DNA of 64,000 nucleotides from Catelliglobosispora koreensis DSM 44566 (GCF_000379685.1 NZ_KB903289.1:221543-285542), one strand, 5' to 3'. Positions 24,936 to 35,159 are shown, counted from the first letter of the stretch. Program-made: numbers and translations. Notes: generated by a model from the letters alone, not told the origin.

Positions 24936-26525
24936 ATGGACCGCAGAAGGAGGAGCCCCATCAACGCCCACGACACGGACCGGGAGTTGCCCGGCGCGAA
25001 GGCCGCGGTCCTGGCCCGGCTCTGGGGAGCCCTCGTGCGCGAGCCGATCGCCGGGATAACCGGGCGGCAGCGCTACGGCGAAGACGTCATGGTGACCCTA
25101 GCCAGTGGACAGCGGCTCATGGGGCGCGCCGCGATGGCCGAGCCGTTCACTCAGGCAGGCGACGACTTCCGGGTCACGACGGGCGAGGGGCAGTTCGCCG
25201 ATCCCTCGGCACTCATGCGGTCGTTGACGTTGCCGGGTGAGACCGGGCGGCTGGCTGCCGAGCTAGAGCAGAGTGTGGCGTTCCTGGCCCTGGCGCGAGC
25301 GGGGCAACCCGAGCCCACCAACGGCGACTACGCCCTGACATCGCTTTCCGGGCAGGCCGGCGGCCTGGCGTTACTGGAACAGGCTGTCGTGGATGGACAT
25401 CCGCTGCACCCGTGCTGTCGCACCCGGACGGGCATGTCGGCGCAGGAGGTGCTGGCTTACGCGCCGGAGCACCGGCCGACTGTCGCCCTTGAGATCTATG
25501 AAGTCCCCCGTGGCCGCTGGCTGAGCACCGGTGCCGGGCTGGCGCCGCGGCTTCCGGTGCACCCGTGGCAAAGTGAGCACGTGCTCGGCGCGTTTCCGTT
25601 CCTCAAGCGCACCGGCAACAAGATCCCGGCCCGGCCGCTGATGTCTTTGCGGACGCTCGCGAGCGTTGCCGACCCGACCCAGCATTACAAGACGGCCCTT
25701 GGCGTGCAGATGACGTCAGCGGTGCGGATCGTTTCGCCTGCGGCCGTGCGCAACGCGCCCGTGCTGAGCAGTCTGCTCACCTCGCTCGTCGCTGGCATGG
25801 GGCTGACGATCTGGCCCGAGCCCGCGGCCGGTGCGGTCGTTGGCGACGATGGCATGCTGCTCAAGGACCTGGCTGTCGCGACGCGGCGGGCGACACTCCC
25901 CCGCGATGGCGAGGTCATCCTGCCTATCGCCGCGCTCGCGGCTCCCTCCCCCGCCAATGGCAGGCCGCTCATCAGGGAAGCGGTCACCCTCGGCTATGGC
26001 GGGCACCCGGCGGGCTTCATCGCCGACTTCGCTTCCCTTGTGCTGCAGCCGTTGCTGGTGCTGCTGCACCGTGGGGTGGCGCTGGAAGCCCACGGGCAGA
26101 ACCTGCTCGTGACCCTGACCCACGGCCGGCCTACGGGACTGTCCTATCGCGACGTTGGCGGCGTGCGGGTGAGCCCGGCAAGGTTGCGCCGCCACCATCA
26201 AGACGTGCCGCCGTTGCATGGCGACATCGCGAGCGATGACGATGCGGAGTTGCGGGCCAAGGTGTTCGCCTCAGGGATCGCGGTCGCGCTCGGTGAGCCG
26301 ATCGCGGTGCTAGCACGCGAATATCACCTCGATCCCGAGCAGCTGTGGCGCATCGTGCGAGACCGGGCCGAACAGGTCTTCGACGCTCTGCCCCCGAGCT
26401 CGGGCGCTGACGCGCACGCGTTGTTCCGCACCCCGTTGCCCCTCAAGGCCACCACCGCGATGCGCCTTGCCACCAACCCGATCCAGGACATCTGGGCCAC
26501 CGTGGATAACCCGCTGGCACGATGA
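24936..26525 (+). CDS. IucA/IucC-family NIS siderophore synthetase 1
   Basis: 529 residues from ATG 24936. NIS synthetases adenylate a carboxylate of citrate or a derivative and couple it to an amine or alcohol. The family block GHPLHPCCRTRTG (about 151-163) and the later catalytic loop HRGVALEAHGQNLLV are present; the FhuF reductase-like C-terminal is the short form. Start uncertain: a perfect AAGGAGG (24947-24953) stands six bases before ATC 24960, not before any ATG/GTG, so a rare ATC start or leaderless ATG must be considered. Last four bases overlap the next gene. Confidence 0.9.
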   Translation: MDRRRRSPINAHDTDRELPGAKAAVLARLWGALVREPIAGITGRQRYGEDVMVTLASGQRLMGRAAMAEPFTQAGDDFRVTTGEGQFADPSALMRSLTLPGETGRLAAELEQSVAFLALARAGQPEPTNGDYALTSLSGQAGGLALLEQAVVDGHPLHPCCRTRTGMSAQEVLAYAPEHRPTVALEIYEVPRGRWLSTGAGLAPRLPVHPWQSEHVLGAFPFLKRTGNKIPARPLMSLRTLASVADPTQHYKTALGVQMTSAVRIVSPAAVRNAPVLSSLLTSLVAGMGLTIWPEPAAGAVVGDDGMLLKDLAVATRRATLPRDGEVILPIAALAAPSPANGRPLIREAVTLGYGGHPAGFIADFASLVLQPLLVLLHRGVALEAHGQNLLVTLTHGRPTGLSYRDVGGVRVSPARLRRHHQDVPPLHGDIASDDDAELRAKVFASGIAVALGEPIAVLAREYHLDPEQLWRIVRDRAEQVFDALPPSSGADAHALFRTPLPLKATTAMRLATNPIQDIWATVDNPLAR

Positions 26526-27970
26526 GTCACACGCGCACCGAAGACAGAGCACGCTCCGCCGTCGCCACCAAACTGGCCGAAGCGCTGTGGCGCGAGGACA
26601 TCGGCACCGCGCGGCAGCGCTTTCACGGTGAGGTGCACGCGTTTGACCGGGTGGTGCTGCCGCCCGTGGACGCCGATCCCATGTCGTTAGTGGACGATCC
26701 AGGGTTGCAAGCGGAGCTTGCCAGTGCGGTGACCGGGCTGGCCCTGGCCTACGAGCGCCGTGAACTGGCTGACGAACAGCACCGCCTCTCCGGGCACGCC
26801 GACATGCTCAGCTATGCCGCCGCGCTCGGTGCCGACGCTGGCACCGCCAGGCTGGAGCAGCTCGCCACCGAGGGGCACAACCTGCATCCGTGTGGGCGCA
26901 CGCGACTCGGCTGGACCGTCGCCGACATGATCAGCCACGATCTGGAGACGTCTTATACAAAGATCAAGGCTTTGTGGGTACCAGATGAGCATGTCCTTGG
27001 CGATGACCTGAGTGAGCGCCTCGGATTGCCGGCGAAAGACGGCTATGCGGCTTTGCCCGTTCACGCGTGGCAGTTCGGGCACTTGCGGGCCAAATACCCC
27101 GAGCTAAAACCGGCTGAGTTCGAGCGAAACGCGATGCCGACCGCGGCCCTGCGCACGCTGCTGCTCGACGACGGCACCTATCTCAAGCTCTCGTTGGACG
27201 TGCAGATCACCTCCACCCGGCGCACGATCTCGATCGCGTCGACCCGCAACGGCCCGGTGCTGTCGGCGTGGGTCAGTCAGGTGCTCAAAGGCGAGCCGGT
27301 CGTGTTGCTCGCCGAAACCGCGGGGGTCGCCAGCACCGTGGGCACCGGACGGGAACTGAGCACGATCGTGCGTGAGGGGCTGGCCGGGGTGCTGGAGCCC
27401 GGCGAGCTGCCGGTGCCGGGCATCGCGTTGACCCAGCTCGATCCGATCACCGGCCGGACCGTCATCGACGGCCTCGTGCGCCGCTGCGGCTTGAGCCCGC
27501 TGGAATTCTTCAGCCGCTACGCGGCTTTGCTGCTGGGCCCGGTGCTGCGTGCGGCGGCCGAGCACGGCATCGGCCTGGAGGCACATCTGCAAAACTGCGT
27601 GCCCACGTTCCTTGACGGGCACCCGCATCGCATGGGGCTGCGCGATTTCGCGGGCATGCGCGTGTTCACCCCGCTGGGGCCGCGGCTGTATCCGGGTTCG
27701 GTTATCGGCACCGATGACCGCACGGTCGTTCTGTCCAAAGTGGCCTATACCGCGTTCCAGGCACACCTCGGGGAATTAGTGCTGCGCATGGGTTTGCCCG
27801 CCCGGCAAGCGTGGGCGAGTGTCCGCGCGATCGTCGACGAGGTGCTGCACGGGCATCCAGACCACGCTTTCTACACCGCCCCAACGGTTCCGCACAAAGC
27901 CCTGACCCGGATGCGCTTGGCCGGGCAAGGCGATGTCTATGTCCCGGTGAGGAATCCACTGTATGGCTGA
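26522..27970 (+). CDS. IucA/IucC-family NIS siderophore synthetase 2
   Basis: 482 residues, paralogous to the gene before it. It carries GHNLHPCGRTRLGW (about 119-132) and GIGLEAHLQNCVPTF, the substrate and ATP-binding segments of the family. Two different synthetases in one operon are the rule when citrate is derivatised at both ends. TTA leucine codons occur at 26687 and 27776. Its ATG overlaps the stop of synthetase 1 (ATGA) and its end overlaps the decarboxylase by 8 bp. Confidence 0.92.
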   Translation: MSHTRTEDRARSAVATKLAEALWREDIGTARQRFHGEVHAFDRVVLPPVDADPMSLVDDPGLQAELASAVTGLALAYERRELADEQHRLSGHADMLSYAAALGADAGTARLEQLATEGHNLHPCGRTRLGWTVADMISHDLETSYTKIKALWVPDEHVLGDDLSERLGLPAKDGYAALPVHAWQFGHLRAKYPELKPAEFERNAMPTAALRTLLLDDGTYLKLSLDVQITSTRRTISIASTRNGPVLSAWVSQVLKGEPVVLLAETAGVASTVGTGRELSTIVREGLAGVLEPGELPVPGIALTQLDPITGRTVIDGLVRRCGLSPLEFFSRYAALLLGPVLRAAAEHGIGLEAHLQNCVPTFLDGHPHRMGLRDFAGMRVFTPLGPRLYPGSVIGTDDRTVVLSKVAYTAFQAHLGELVLRMGLPARQAWASVRAIVDEVLHGHPDHAFYTAPTVPHKALTRMRLAGQGDVYVPVRNPLYG

Positions 27971-29024
27971 GTACACATTGGACACCCGGGTCGCGGTGGC
28001 GCGGGCGAAGATGCTCAAGTCCGCTGTCCCCCAGGCCACGATCTTCTATGCGATGAAGGCCAACGGGCACCCGGCGATCGTGTCCGCCCTGGCGACGGTT
28101 TGCGACGGCGTCGACGTGGCTTCCGCGGGCGAGCTGGAGATCGCGCTGGCCCATGGGTTTTCACGTGTCGTGTGCAGCGGCCCGGCCAAGTCGCTCACGT
28201 TCCTGCGGGCCGCGGCCGCCGCTGGCGCGACGGTCAATGTGGAGAGCATTCAGGAGCTGCACGCCCTTGGCTCCCTTGGGGTCGCGGTGACGGTCTGCTT
28301 GCGGGTCAATCGCCGGATCGCGTTACCTGCCGGTATCTCGCACCGGATGAGTTATCAATTTGGTATAGACGAGACGCGGCTTCCCGAGGCGTTCGCCGTC
28401 GCGGCGTCGTATCCGCTCATTGACGTGGCCGGTTTCCATCTGCACGCGATGTCCGGAAATCTAGATGTAAATGCGCACAACGTCTTTATTAAAGAGTCGC
28501 TAGAGTGGGCGGCTTCCTTCGGGTTGCGGCAGGTCAACCTAGGTGGCGGGTTCGGCGTGGACTACACCGGGCCGTTGCAGTTCGATCCGTTCGGCCTCGA
28601 CGTTCCCACGCTGCCGGGAGTGGAAGTCCTGTTCGAGCCGGGCCGGTGGCTCGTGGCGGACGCCGGGCACTATTCGGCCGAAGTAGCTGATATCAAGCAG
28701 AACCACGATAACTGGTATGTCGTCATCCGGGGTGGTATGCATCAGTTCCGGACTCCAGTCGCATATGGACAATCGTTTCCCTTTTTGGTGGCACCCCGAG
28801 AAGAGTGGCCCCATCCCTGGCCCCGCCCAGAGGTCCGTGACTCACGGGTCACCATCGCCGGGGAATTGTGTACTCCCAACGACATTCTGGCTCGTGACGC
28901 CCAGGTGAGCCTGGTGCGCGCCGGTGATGTGATCGTGTTCCCAAAAGCTGGCGCCTACGGCTGGGACATTTCCCCTCATCAATACTTACGGCACCCCTCG
29001 CCGACGTTTGTGATCTTGTCTTAG
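27963..29024 (+). CDS. Type III PLP-dependent decarboxylase, siderophore-associated
   Basis: 353 residues of the alanine-racemase-fold decarboxylases (ornithine/DAP/SbnH group). The PLP lysine is Lys32 in FYAMKANG; the Gly-rich phosphate loop is LGGGFGVD; the second-subunit Cys is in CTPNDILARD; and the C-terminal GAYGWDISPHQYLRHP is of the siderophore-type rather than DAP decarboxylase. In staphyloferrin B synthesis SbnH decarboxylates a citryl-diaminopropionate intermediate, a plausible role here. The start is fixed by an upstream in-frame stop and GAGGA. It lacks the first 25-40 residues common in relatives. TTA codons at 28323 and 28986. Confidence 0.88.
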   Translation: MAEYTLDTRVAVARAKMLKSAVPQATIFYAMKANGHPAIVSALATVCDGVDVASAGELEIALAHGFSRVVCSGPAKSLTFLRAAAAAGATVNVESIQELHALGSLGVAVTVCLRVNRRIALPAGISHRMSYQFGIDETRLPEAFAVAASYPLIDVAGFHLHAMSGNLDVNAHNVFIKESLEWAASFGLRQVNLGGGFGVDYTGPLQFDPFGLDVPTLPGVEVLFEPGRWLVADAGHYSAEVADIKQNHDNWYVVIRGGMHQFRTPVAYGQSFPFLVAPREEWPHPWPRPEVRDSRVTIAGELCTPNDILARDAQVSLVRAGDVIVFPKAGAYGWDISPHQYLRHPSPTFVILS

Positions 29025-29068
29025 ACTGTGGCCGATCTGTTGCGCTCCACCACCCCTGGAGGCCCTCA

Positions 29069-30790
29069 ATGCCGACCGGCCGCAGCTCTGCTGTCCGCTC
29101 GCACCGGCGTGTCACCCCGCGCCGCAAGGTCCTTCCGTGGGTCATCATCCCGCTCGCGTTAACGCTGGTGGCAGGCGGTTTGACGGCCGGTTACATCTAT
29201 TTCATCAAAGACCTGTGCTCCGGGTCGGTCACGGCTTCCGTGGTGGCTCCCCCGCGCACCGCTTCGCTTTTGCGCGGTCTGGCCACCCAGTGGGAGCAGA
29301 CCAAGCCGCAAGTCGAAGGCACCTGCGCCAAGGTGGACATCCGCGACGAGGAAGCTGACGTCACGGCGAAATCGCTTACCCAGGAATGGAATGGCACCGT
29401 CACCACGATGCCCGATGTCTGGGTTCCGCAATCCAGCGCCTGGGCTCGCGCGACCGCCGCGAATAGCTCGATCGCCGACAAACTCATGCCCGACCGCCTG
29501 CCCAGTGTCGCCCGCACGCCGGTCGTCATCGCGATGCCCCGTGCCCTGGCCGAAACCTATGGCTGGCCACAAGCGACACTCGCCTGGCGGGATCTGCTCG
29601 ACAAACTGGCCGCTGACGGCAACGTCAAAGTCGGCATCAGCGACCCGGCCACCTCGACCGCTGGCCTCCTAGCGCTGTCGTCGATCATCGACGCCGACGA
29701 CAACTCCGAAGTGGACTCGGAAGAATTCAAGCGGGTCTACGCTTTCCAGCAGCGCATCGCGGTCTACAAGCCCACAAGCGAAGAGCTGTTCGCCGAATAC
29801 GTTTCGGGCAAAGGCGAGACGCTGACCGCCTTCCCCGCGTTCGAGCAGGACATCCTCAAGCACAACGAGACCAACGCCTCGCTGCCGCTCGTCGCGGTCT
29901 ACCCGACGAACGCCACGACGGAAGCCGACTACCCGTTCCTGCAATTGGCTTCCGCCCCGTGGACCGACGCCAAACGGCAAGGCGCCGCCGAGAACTTCCT
30001 GTTGTTCGTCAAGGGTGACGCGGGCCGTTCCGCCGTACTGGCCGAAGGTTTCCGCGACTCCAACCGCATGGCCGGGTCGCAGCTGACCCCGGCCAAGGGC
30101 GTCGTGAGCAAGCTCAGTGCCCTGCCGCGGCCGCTGCTGCTGCCCGAGGCGATCTCGCGCACCGTGCGCGCGTGGAACGGTCTGACCCGGCCGTCCAATG
30201 TGCTGCTGGTGCTCGACACATCGGGCTCGATGGGCAGCATCGTGCCCGGCACCGGCCAGACCAAACTGGACTTGACGAAGGCGGCGGCCGATGGTGCCGT
30301 GAACTTCTTCAGCGACCAGTCGTCCGTTGGCCTGTGGAGCTTCTCCTCCGCTGACCGCAACGCCGGTTCCCCGCACAAGGAACTCATCAAGACGGTCAAG
30401 CTGAACGAGAACAACCAGCGCGCCAAGCTCAAGAGCGAGCTGGCCAAGCTGGTTCCTGGTGGCAACACGGGCATGTTCGACACCGTCTGGGCCGCGCATC
30501 AGCATCTGCAGCAAAACTTCCGGGCCGACGCCGACAACCTCGTCGTGGTGCTCACCGATGGCGCCGACGACGACAAGGTCAGCACGACGAAACTGGCCGA
30601 CCTCATCGGCAAGCTCAAGGGGGCCGACCCGTCGAAGCCGGTGAAGGTCGTGACGATCGCACTAGGCCGTGACACCGACAGTCAGGCCCTCAGTGAGATC
30701 TCCCGCGCCACCGGCACCGAGCCGGAAAGTGCCGCGCGCTCTTTCGACATCAGCAGCGTGCTGCTTGAGGCCATCTTCGATATCAAGTAG
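29069..30790 (+). CDS. Secreted/membrane VWA-domain protein with solute-binding domain
   Basis: 573 residues. Basic N-terminus, a single hydrophobic helix at about 24-47 (signal anchor), then a periplasmic solute-binding-like domain (about 55-360) and a C-terminal von Willebrand A domain with MIDAS DTSGSMG at about 382-388 and VVVLTDGADDD. There is no lipobox. The fusion of a binding-protein fold with a metal-dependent adhesion domain is found in actinobacteria; its ligand is unknown. Start ATG has TGGAGG upstream. It overlaps the convergent pabB end by 8 bp. Not obviously part of the siderophore operon, though it could be read through from it. Confidence 0.87.
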   Translation: MPTGRSSAVRSHRRVTPRRKVLPWVIIPLALTLVAGGLTAGYIYFIKDLCSGSVTASVVAPPRTASLLRGLATQWEQTKPQVEGTCAKVDIRDEEADVTAKSLTQEWNGTVTTMPDVWVPQSSAWARATAANSSIADKLMPDRLPSVARTPVVIAMPRALAETYGWPQATLAWRDLLDKLAADGNVKVGISDPATSTAGLLALSSIIDADDNSEVDSEEFKRVYAFQQRIAVYKPTSEELFAEYVSGKGETLTAFPAFEQDILKHNETNASLPLVAVYPTNATTEADYPFLQLASAPWTDAKRQGAAENFLLFVKGDAGRSAVLAEGFRDSNRMAGSQLTPAKGVVSKLSALPRPLLLPEAISRTVRAWNGLTRPSNVLLVLDTSGSMGSIVPGTGQTKLDLTKAAADGAVNFFSDQSSVGLWSFSSADRNAGSPHKELIKTVKLNENNQRAKLKSELAKLVPGGNTGMFDTVWAAHQHLQQNFRADADNLVVVLTDGADDDKVSTTKLADLIGKLKGADPSKPVKVVTIALGRDTDSQALSEISRATGTEPESAARSFDISSVLLEAIFDIK

Positions 30791-31931
30791 CCAGAGCGGC
30801 TTTGACCGGGCCGAGTTTCGCGTCAGCTTCAGCGACCTCGGCCCACGGGTCAGAGTCGATGGTGATGCCGCCGCCGGCCCACACGTGCACCCGGTGCTCG
30901 TCCACGGCCACGGTGCGGATCGTCAGTCCTAAATCGAGGTAGTCCGCGGCGATCCAGCCGAGCGCGCCCATAGCAGGTCCACGGCCAACGGGCTCGAGTC
31001 GCTCTATTTCGGACAGTGCGGCGAGCTTGGGCGCACCCGTGACGGACCCTCCCGGGCAGACAGCGCGTAGCAGCTCCGCCAGCGACGTGCCCGGACGGAC
31101 CTGTGCCTCCACCTCGGACTCCGCCTGCCACAGCCCGGCCCACCGCCGCACGGCGAACAGCTCGGTCACCTTGACCGAGCCGGTCACGGCGACGTGCGCC
31201 AGGTCATTTCGTTCCAAGTCGACGATCATCACGTGCTCGGCCCGCTCTTTGGCGCTCGCCAGGAGCACCTCGCGGCCCTCGGGCGTCGCCGGGGCCGTGC
31301 CCTTGATCGGGCGGGTGACGATGCGGCGTCCGCGCTGCTCAAGCAGTGTTTCCGGGGAGGCACACGCGACCGCCCAGCCTGCGCCCGACATGAGGCCGGC
31401 GTAACGCGCACCCTGGATGGCGGCTACTCGCTGTAACGCCCGGCGGGGGTCGCCCGCGTACTCGGCTGACGCGTGCCCGACGACGTTCACTTGATAGACA
31501 TCCCCGCGTGCGATGGCTTCCCGCACTCTCCCGACGGCACGGGCATGCCCTGCGGGCGTCCAGCTGGCCCGCCAAGGCCCTAACTCCCAGTTACCTAGGG
31601 TCGCTATAGGCTCGGGCGTCCCGGCGCGGTAAACGACCGCTGCGACGTCTGGAACCGTGGGGGCCGGACTGGGTGCCCCAGTCGCTCCGCCGATCATGGC
31701 GGCACCGGCGGCCGCGGAGATCAGAACCGCGGCGCCACACACCGGGTGCCCTGATAACGCTGCGTTACGGTGAAGGAACTCCTCTAGGAGAACCGCTGGA
31801 TCGCCCGGGTCTCCCTGGTGCCATTCGAAGCGGGCCACCTCGACGGCGTGCGCACGGCAGCTCTCAGGAATCCTTGAGGCGGCGCTAGCTGGATTACGGA
31901 GCGCTACTAGGCTGACCGGTTTCAATGGCAT
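30783..31931 (-). CDS. pabB: Chorismate-binding enzyme, aminodeoxychorismate synthase component I
   Basis: 382 residues of the chorismate-utilising family (TrpE/PabB/MenF). Motifs at the C-terminal half: PIKGTAPA, DLERNDL, CPGGSVTGAPK and AGGGITIDSDP. PIKG in place of the PIRG/PIAG variants fits aminodeoxychorismate synthase, which converts chorismate and ammonia to 4-amino-4-deoxychorismate for folate. It is shorter than TrpE at the N-terminus. No glutaminase (PabA) or lyase (PabC) gene is adjacent. Divergent from the DUF5999 gene. Confidence 0.85.
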   Translation of the reverse strand: MPLKPVSLVALRNPASAASRIPESCRAHAVEVARFEWHQGDPGDPAVLLEEFLHRNAALSGHPVCGAAVLISAAAGAAMIGGATGAPSPAPTVPDVAAVVYRAGTPEPIATLGNWELGPWRASWTPAGHARAVGRVREAIARGDVYQVNVVGHASAEYAGDPRRALQRVAAIQGARYAGLMSGAGWAVACASPETLLEQRGRRIVTRPIKGTAPATPEGREVLLASAKERAEHVMIVDLERNDLAHVAVTGSVKVTELFAVRRWAGLWQAESEVEAQVRPGTSLAELLRAVCPGGSVTGAPKLAALSEIERLEPVGRGPAMGALGWIAADYLDLGLTIRTVAVDEHRVHVWAGGGITIDSDPWAEVAEADAKLGPVKAALAT

Positions 31932-32084
31932 CGTCCAAAGGGCTGATTCGTCAGCAAGATACCGAACACTTGCTCGTAATTGACTCGTTTTGATTGGTAG
32001 CGTGCGTCACTGTTCATGTGACTAACTCCACACGTAGATCATCCGTGGAGCGAGCCCCTAACCGAACAAGCGGAGAAACCAACA

Positions 32085-32285
32085 ATGTGCCAGCACCAAC
32101 CCCCGTGCCCCTCGGCTGACGCCATCGACCATGACGCGGCCAAAGTCGTAGCTTCCTTCCCAGAGCAGGGATGGAGCCTCCTGTGCAACGGCGTCATCGT
32201 CTTCGAAGACACCGGCGAGCTGCTCCCCGACGGCTCGAGCGTTTCCCCTCACCGCGGTCCTGCCCTGCACGCCCTGGCAGGCTAA
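32085..32285 (+). CDS. DUF5999 family small protein
   Basis: 66 residues starting MCQHQPPCPSA, then HPEQ-like FPEQGWSLLCNGVIVFEDTGELLPDG. This is the DUF5999 family, conserved across Streptomyces and relatives. The three N- and mid-region cysteines could bind metal. The 153-bp upstream region holds a TTGACT at 31980-31985 but no convincing -10; a GGAG lies 12 bases before the ATG. Function unknown. Confidence 0.85.
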   Translation: MCQHQPPCPSADAIDHDAAKVVASFPEQGWSLLCNGVIVFEDTGELLPDGSSVSPHRGPALHALAG

Positions 32286-32320
32286 CTCGATAGCCCACCA
32301 GGGACGCGCCAAGCTTTCCC

Positions 32321-35095
32321 CTAAGCGTAGGCCTCCGGCGGCGGGCAAGAGCACACCAGGTTGCGGTCACCAAACGCGCCATCGATGCGGCGCACCGGTG
32401 CCCAGTATTTGCCTACCGGGCTGATCCCGGCCGGGTAGGCGGCGACTGATCGCGCGTAGGCGTGGTCCCAGTTGTCACCACTCACCATCGCCGCTGTGTG
32501 CGGCGCGTTGACCAGTGGATTGTCCTCCCCAGGCCACTGGCCCTCTCCCACGGCGGCGATTTCCCGCCGGATCGCGATCATCGCGTCGGCGAAGCGGTCC
32601 AGTTCCGCGAGATCTTCACTTTCCGTTGGCTCCACCATGAGCGTCCCGGCGACCGGGAACGACATCGTCGGCGCGTGGAAGCCGTAATCGATGAGCCGCT
32701 TGGCCACGTCATCGACCGTGACGCCGGTTTCCTTGGTGATCTGGCGCAGGTCCAAGATGCACTCGTGCGCGACGAGCCCCTTGTTGCCCGTGTAGAGCAC
32801 CGGGTAGTGCTCGCGCAGCCGGGCCGCGACGTAGTTGGCGGCCAGAACCGCGATTCCCGTCGCTGAGGCCAGGCCGGTCGCGCCCATCATCCGGATGTAG
32901 GCCCACGAGATCGGCAGGATGCCGGCGCTGCCGTGCGGTGCCGCGCTGATGGCCTTGGTCGCCTGGGTGCCGGGCAGATAAGGCGCCAGGTGCTCGCGCA
33001 CGGCCACCGGGCCAACACCAGGGCCACCGCCGCCGTGCGGGATGCAGAACGTCTTGTGCAGGTTCAGGTGCGAGACATCCGCGCCGAACTTGCCCGGCTT
33101 GGCGAAGCCGACGAGGGCGTTGAGGTTGGCACCGTCCACATAGACCTGTCCGCCGGCCTCGTGCACCTTCGCGCACAGGGCCGAAATCCCCGTCTCGTAG
33201 ACACCGTGCGTCGACGGGTAGGTCACCATGATCGCCGCGAGCGCGTCCCGGTGCTGATCGATCTTGGCGTCGAGGTCGACGAGGTCGACGTTGCCGTCGC
33301 TGTCGCACGCCACCACGATCACGCGCATGCCGGCCATCACGGCGCTGGCGGCGTTGGTGCCGTGCGCACTCGACGGGATCAGGCACACATCACGGTGCTC
33401 GTCGCCGTTAGCCAGGTGGAAGGCGCGAATGGCGAGCAGCCCGGCCAGTTCGCCCTGCGATCCAGCATTCGGCTGCACGCTGACCGCGTCATAACCGGTG
33501 ATCTCGGCCAGCCAGTCCTCGAGCTGGGCGATGAGCTCTTCGTAACCCTTGGCCTGATCCTTGGGCGCGAACGGGTGCATGTTCGCGAACTCGGGCCACG
33601 TGATGGCTTCCATCTCGGCGGTGGCGTTGAGCTTCATCGTGCACGAGCCGAGCGGGATCATGCCCCGGTCGAGCGCGTAGTCCAGATCGGACAGGCGGCG
33701 CAGGTAACGCAGCATCGCCGTTTCCGAGTGGTGCGTGCGGAACACTTGGTGGGTAAGGAAATCCGTCGTCCGTTTGAAGGCCGGCGCGCTGTCCACGGCG
33801 TCCACTTCGGACACCCCGAACGCTTGCCACACCTTGCGGATGTCGGCCAGCGTCGTCGTCTCGTCGCAGGCGATGCCCACGTGATCGGCGCCGGTCAGGC
33901 GCAGGTTGACGCCCAGCTCCTCCGCCTTGCCCACGATCTCGGCCGCGCGCTGCGGCACCACCGCGGTGACGGTATCGAAGAAGTCGTTGTGCTGCAAGGA
34001 GATCCCGCCGTCGCGGAGTCCCTTGGCGAGCGTCGCGGCCATGTTGTGCGCCGTCTGGGCTATGCGGCGCAAGCCATCCGGGCCGTGGTAGACGGCATAC
34101 ATGCTCGCCATCACGGCCAGCAGCACCTGCGCGGTGCAGATGTTGCTCGTCGCCTTCTCACGCCGGATGTGCTGTTCACGCGTCTGCAGCGCCAGCCGGT
34201 AGGCCCGGTTGCCGTCCGCGTCCTTGGAAACCCCGACAAGCCTTCCCGGCAGCGAGCGCTCCAGGCCCGCGCGCACCGCCAGATATCCGGCGTGCGGGCC
34301 GCCATATCCCATGGGTACGCCGAAGCGCTGCGCCGACCCACAAGCGATATCCGCGCCGATCTCGCCCGGTGCGCGCACGAGCGTCAAAGCCAGCAGATCG
34401 GCCGCCACGCTCACCAGCGCCCCGCGCTCGTGGGCCTGCTTGATGATCTCCGCGTGGTCGCGCAGCCCGCCCGAGGCTCCGGGGTATTGCAGGTGCACGC
34501 CGAAGCAGTCGGCGGGCAGCTCGCCGTCGAACAGCTCGACGGTGATGCCCAGGGGTTCGGCCCGGGTCTTGATCACGTCGATGGTCTGTGGGAACGCGTC
34601 GGCGTCCACGGCGTACACACTGGATTTGTTCTTGGACGTGCGGCGCGCGATGGTCATCGCCTCGGCGGCGGCCGTTCCTTCGTCGAGCATCGAAGCATTG
34701 GCCGTGGCCAGCCCGGTTAGGTCGCAGACCATGGTCTGGAAGTTCAGCAGCGCCTCCAGGCGGCCCTGGCTGATCTCAGGCTGATACGGGGTGTAGGCGG
34801 TGTACCAGGCAGGGCTTTCCAGCACGTTGCGCTTGATGACACCGGGCGTGTGGGTGCCGTAGTAGCCCAGCCCGATCATGCTGGTGAAGACCTTGTTCTT
34901 GGCGGCCAGCGCGCGCAGCTCGGCGATGGCTTCCGGCTCGGAGGCGGCCGCAGGCAGCCGCAGCTGCTCGTGCCAGCGGATCACCTCGGGAATGGCGGCA
35001 TCCATAAGCTCATCGACTGAGCTGTAGCCGATGGTGCCGAGCATGCGCTCAGCATCGGACGCGTTGGGGCCAATGTGACGGTCGGCGAAGGTCAT
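32321..35095 (-). CDS. gcvP: Glycine dehydrogenase (decarboxylating), P protein
   Basis: 924 residues, fused P1/P2 type. It decarboxylates glycine and passes the aminomethyl group to the lipoyl arm of GcvH. The PLP lysine is in [16 protein letters not shown] of the second half; the N-terminus [10 protein letters not shown] matches the family. The ATG at 35095 is preferred over upstream in-frame codons because those lie in the riboswitch; CAGGGAG (35110-35104) is its Shine-Dalgarno. Controlled by the glycine riboswitch upstream. gcvH is 3.7 kb away on the same strand; gcvT is not in the window. Confidence 0.97.
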   Translation of the reverse strand: MTFADRHIGPNASDAERMLGTIGYSSVDELMDAAIPEVIRWHEQLRLPAAASEPEAIAELRALAAKNKVFTSMIGLGYYGTHTPGVIKRNVLESPAWYTAYTPYQPEISQGRLEALLNFQTMVCDLTGLATANASMLDEGTAAAEAMTIARRTSKNKSSVYAVDADAFPQTIDVIKTRAEPLGITVELFDGELPADCFGVHLQYPGASGGLRDHAEIIKQAHERGALVSVAADLLALTLVRAPGEIGADIACGSAQRFGVPMGYGGPHAGYLAVRAGLERSLPGRLVGVSKDADGNRAYRLALQTREQHIRREKATSNICTAQVLLAVMASMYAVYHGPDGLRRIAQTAHNMAATLAKGLRDGGISLQHNDFFDTVTAVVPQRAAEIVGKAEELGVNLRLTGADHVGIACDETTTLADIRKVWQAFGVSEVDAVDSAPAFKRTTDFLTHQVFRTHHSETAMLRYLRRLSDLDYALDRGMIPLGSCTMKLNATAEMEAITWPEFANMHPFAPKDQAKGYEELIAQLEDWLAEITGYDAVSVQPNAGSQGELAGLLAIRAFHLANGDEHRDVCLIPSSAHGTNAASAVMAGMRVIVVACDSDGNVDLVDLDAKIDQHRDALAAIMVTYPSTHGVYETGISALCAKVHEAGGQVYVDGANLNALVGFAKPGKFGADVSHLNLHKTFCIPHGGGGPGVGPVAVREHLAPYLPGTQATKAISAAPHGSAGILPISWAYIRMMGATGLASATGIAVLAANYVAARLREHYPVLYTGNKGLVAHECILDLRQITKETGVTVDDVAKRLIDYGFHAPTMSFPVAGTLMVEPTESEDLAELDRFADAMIAIRREIAAVGEGQWPGEDNPLVNAPHTAAMVSGDNWDHAYARSVAAYPAGISPVGKYWAPVRRIDGAFGDRNLVCSCPPPEAYA

Positions 35096-35159
35096 GCGGC
35101 GCGCTCCCTGGCTATGAAGGAGAGGACAAAACAGCGTCCTCCCCCTCTGTCGCGTATAG

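Noticed and set aside
32933-34720. 595-codon frame on the + strand over gcvP
   Set aside because: Antisense to a clear gcvP; composition typical of high-GC shadow frames.
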